From assembly GCA_017527065.1 (NCBI GenBank), contig JAFXQO010000047.1:28467-92466 (forward strand): a stretch of DNA of 64,000 nucleotides, written 5' to 3'. The notes beneath the pieces were generated by a model. It was not told the origin of the DNA, did no database searches, and saw only the letters and a program-made list of their open reading frames with translations. This DNA is from Clostridia bacterium. GTDB lineage: Bacteria > Bacillota > Clostridia > Christensenellales > Aristaeellaceae. A program made the translations under genes and the position numbers. Shown here one piece after another: positions 62,342 to 64,000 of this stretch; position 1 is the stretch's first letter, and each line of letters begins with the position of its first letter.

Positions 62342-64000
62342 TCACTCGCCCAGTATCTGCAGCACGTTGTTGCCGCCCATGACCTCAAGCGTCTCAAACC
62401 AGCACTCGCGCAGGCGGTTGTGCTGCTCCTCGTCCATGCCCTCGGGAGGCGTCTCCATGTACGGCGCGATGGGGAGGACGCGCACCTCGTAGACGGTGTT
62501 CTTCTTCCGGTCGTCCCGCGCGCTCTTGACCGGATTGCCCTCGTAGTCGGTTACCGGCCATTTCCAGGCGTACACGGGCACATAACCCGGCTGCACGATG
62601 GAGAAGCTGCCGTCCGTGTTCTCCTGGATGGTGAACTCGAACACGATGCCAGAATCGGTGTAGCGCACCTCGTGCTGCGAGAGGAAGTTGCCCAGCGAGT
62701 ACACGCACAGCGCGGTGCGGGTTCGCCCGCTGGCGTCGGTCACGGAGAGATACTCCGCGGGCTGCACCATGTGGGGATGTCCGCCGATGATGACGTCCGC
62801 GCCCGCGGCCACCAGCTCCTTGGCGTAGTTCACCGTGGCCGCCTCCGGCGCGCGCTTGTACTCCTCGCCCCAGTGCGTCACGGCCACGACCACCTCCGCC
62901 CCGGCCGCGCGGGCCGCCGCGATGTCCTCGGCGAACTTTGCCTTCTTGATGTACTTCACCATGAACTTGTAGCGGTCGTCGCAGTGGGTCTCAACGCTGT
63001 TAGTGGTCTGCGTGTAAGTCACGAAGCCCACGCGGATGCCGTTGATCTCGTATATCTCGGGCTCTTTGCTGTCCTCCTCGTCCACGAAGCCGCCGATGTG
63101 ATCCAGCCCGGCCCGTTCGATCAGGCCCACAGCCTCGACCACGCCGTCGCAGTAGCCGTCCAGCATGTGGTTGTTGCACATGGTGATCATGTCCACGCCG
63201 GCGTTCTTCAGCGCCTGCAGGATGACGGGCGGCGTGGTGAACTGCGGATAGCCCGAGTAGCCGTATTTGCCGCGCTTGAGCGAGGCGTCGATGTTGATCA
63301 TGGTGTAGTCCGCGCTGCTGAGAGTGGTGCCGATCATGGACAGATACGGTGAGAAGTCGTAGATATCCATGACCGCGTTGTAGCTGTCCTGCAGCATTTC
63401 CCACTCGATGATCACGTCGCCCGCCATGCGGATGGTGGCTCGGCGCAGGTCGCCCTCCGGAATGACCGGCGCGTTCGTGGCGATCACGCTGTTCCAGTCC
63501 TGGGGCTCGGCGGTGGGATCGGCCGCGCCGACGGTGGATCCCTCCGTCGGGCTGGCTGTCGCGCCGGGGTCTTCGGTCGCGGCGTTCACCGCCACATGCT
63601 GGACGTCGGTTTCGTCCGGCGAGGGCGTCTCCGTGTTGCTTACGATGGGCCGGATGACCGTCCTGTCCTCCCGCGTGCCGGAGGACGTGATGATCTTCAT
63701 CACGCCGCCGAGCAGCACAAGGAACACCAGCGCGACGAGGCCCAGCCGCGCCCATTCGGGCAGAGCGGCGAGCCCGCCCTTCTTCTGCGCGCCGTAAGCC
63801 CTGTCCTCGGCGCGGCGGTTGGCCTCCCGCGCGCCGCCCAGCCGCGATTCGACGCTGCTGGCCGCGGGACGCCGAGCCGGCCGCTCTCCCGCGGGGCTCT
63901 CCGCGGGCTGCGACTTGCGGTTGGGAGCCGCGGCGTCCGGCCGCGGGTTGGCTTTAGCCGTGCGCGCCTGGGAAGCCGCGCCGGCCGGCCGGGCGGTGGA
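62342..64000 (-). CDS. CapA-family protein, membrane-anchored, N terminus outside the window
   Basis: The frame is open to the right edge, so the start is missing; about 552 residues are visible. The N-terminal 90 or so residues are rich in A, P, R and E (cytoplasmic), then comes a membrane helix (LGLVALVFLVLLGGVM, about 63748-63701), a Thr/Pro/Glu linker, and a PGA_cap/CapA metallophosphatase-like domain: MAGDVIIEWEM, CNNHMLDGYCDGV, VTHWGEEYKRA and IGGHPHMVQP. CapA proteins take part in poly-gamma-glutamate or other capsule polymer export and anchoring. No capBC genes are seen here. A GTG at 63727 lies inside the helix and is not the real start. Confidence 0.85.
   Translation of the reverse strand, partial: STARPAGAASQARTAKANPRPDAAAPNRKSQPAESPAGERPARRPAASSVESRLGGAREANRRAEDRAYGAQKKGGLAALPEWARLGLVALVFLVLLGGVMKIITSSGTREDRTVIRPIVSNTETPSPDETDVQHVAVNAATEDPGATASPTEGSTVGAADPTAEPQDWNSVIATNAPVIPEGDLRRATIRMAGDVIIEWEMLQDSYNAVMDIYDFSPYLSMIGTTLSSADYTMINIDASLKRGKYGYSGYPQFTTPPVILQALKNAGVDMITMCNNHMLDGYCDGVVEAVGLIERAGLDHIGGFVDEEDSKEPEIYEINGIRVGFVTYTQTTNSVETHCDDRYKFMVKYIKKAKFAEDIAAARAAGAEVVVAVTHWGEEYKRAPEAATVNYAKELVAAGADVIIGGHPHMVQPAEYLSVTDASGRTRTALCVYSLGNFLSQHEVRYTDSGIVFEFTIQENTDGSFSIVQPGYVPVYAWKWPVTDYEGNPVKSARDDRKKNTVYEVRVLPIAPYMETPPEGMDEEQHNRLRECWFETLEVMGGNNVLQILGE

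Overview
The window is a gene-dense, high-GC bacterial chromosome segment that reads as a strictly anaerobic, saccharolytic member of the Clostridia (Bacillota), most likely from a gut or rumen. Supporting signs are WhiA, a T-box leader, a lysine riboswitch, strong AGGAGG-type ribosome sites with several TTG/GTG starts, ferredoxin-type oxidoreductases, and consensus sigma-A promoters (TTGACA, 17 bp, TATAAT) that stand out as AT-rich islands. The exact genus cannot be read from the sequence.

Left part (1-19 kb): the 3' end of an ABC-F ribosome-protection ATPase and a SAM methyltransferase; a decayed radical-SAM fragment; a lysine riboswitch controlling a three-gene amino-acid ABC transporter (probably for lysine); a 2501-residue cyclic-glucan-synthase/GH94-like protein; a murQ-murB-whiA cell-wall group; an M48 membrane protease next to thioredoxin; a secreted repeat protein; and a GpsA-like dehydrogenase.

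18.7-26.5 kb is one minus-strand transcription unit behind a T-box whose specifier codon reads as UAC (Tyr). It encodes an acyl-CoA ligase, indolepyruvate:ferredoxin oxidoreductase IorA/IorB and a PLP aminotransferase. Control by uncharged tRNA argues that these genes build aromatic amino acids from aryl acids rather than degrade them. Downstream, in the same direction, are an internally deleted serine dehydratase remnant, a THUMP-type RNA methyltransferase and a sialidase-like protein.

26.6-36.7 kb is a plus-strand operon: a family-5 solute-binding protein, two permeases, two ATPases, two small membrane proteins and a cytoplasmic GH78 alpha-L-rhamnosidase. The transporter is of the peptide/nickel type but probably imports rhamnose-containing glycosides.

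36.8-45.2 kb: a PhnP-like hydrolase, small membrane proteins, a Cys-rich protein, a catalytically altered E2-type acyltransferase, and a four-gene Gld-like ABC system (ATPase, permease, GldG-like, DUF4340-like). 45.2-49 kb: uxuB-uxuA for hexuronate breakdown, divergent from an AraC regulator, then a palindrome-rich spacer and a solitary 5S rRNA gene with its own promoter.

49.5-64 kb: a TIM-barrel sugar epimerase, a MATE exporter, a cation exporter followed by fRMsr and MsrA (methionine repair), a secreted C39-like peptidase, a glycerol-1-phosphate dehydrogenase, a secreted orphan, a phosphoribosyltransferase, a GH2 beta-galactosidase, and a capA-lysM-mutY group cut by the window end. No CRISPR array, tRNA, insertion sequence or prophage was recognised.
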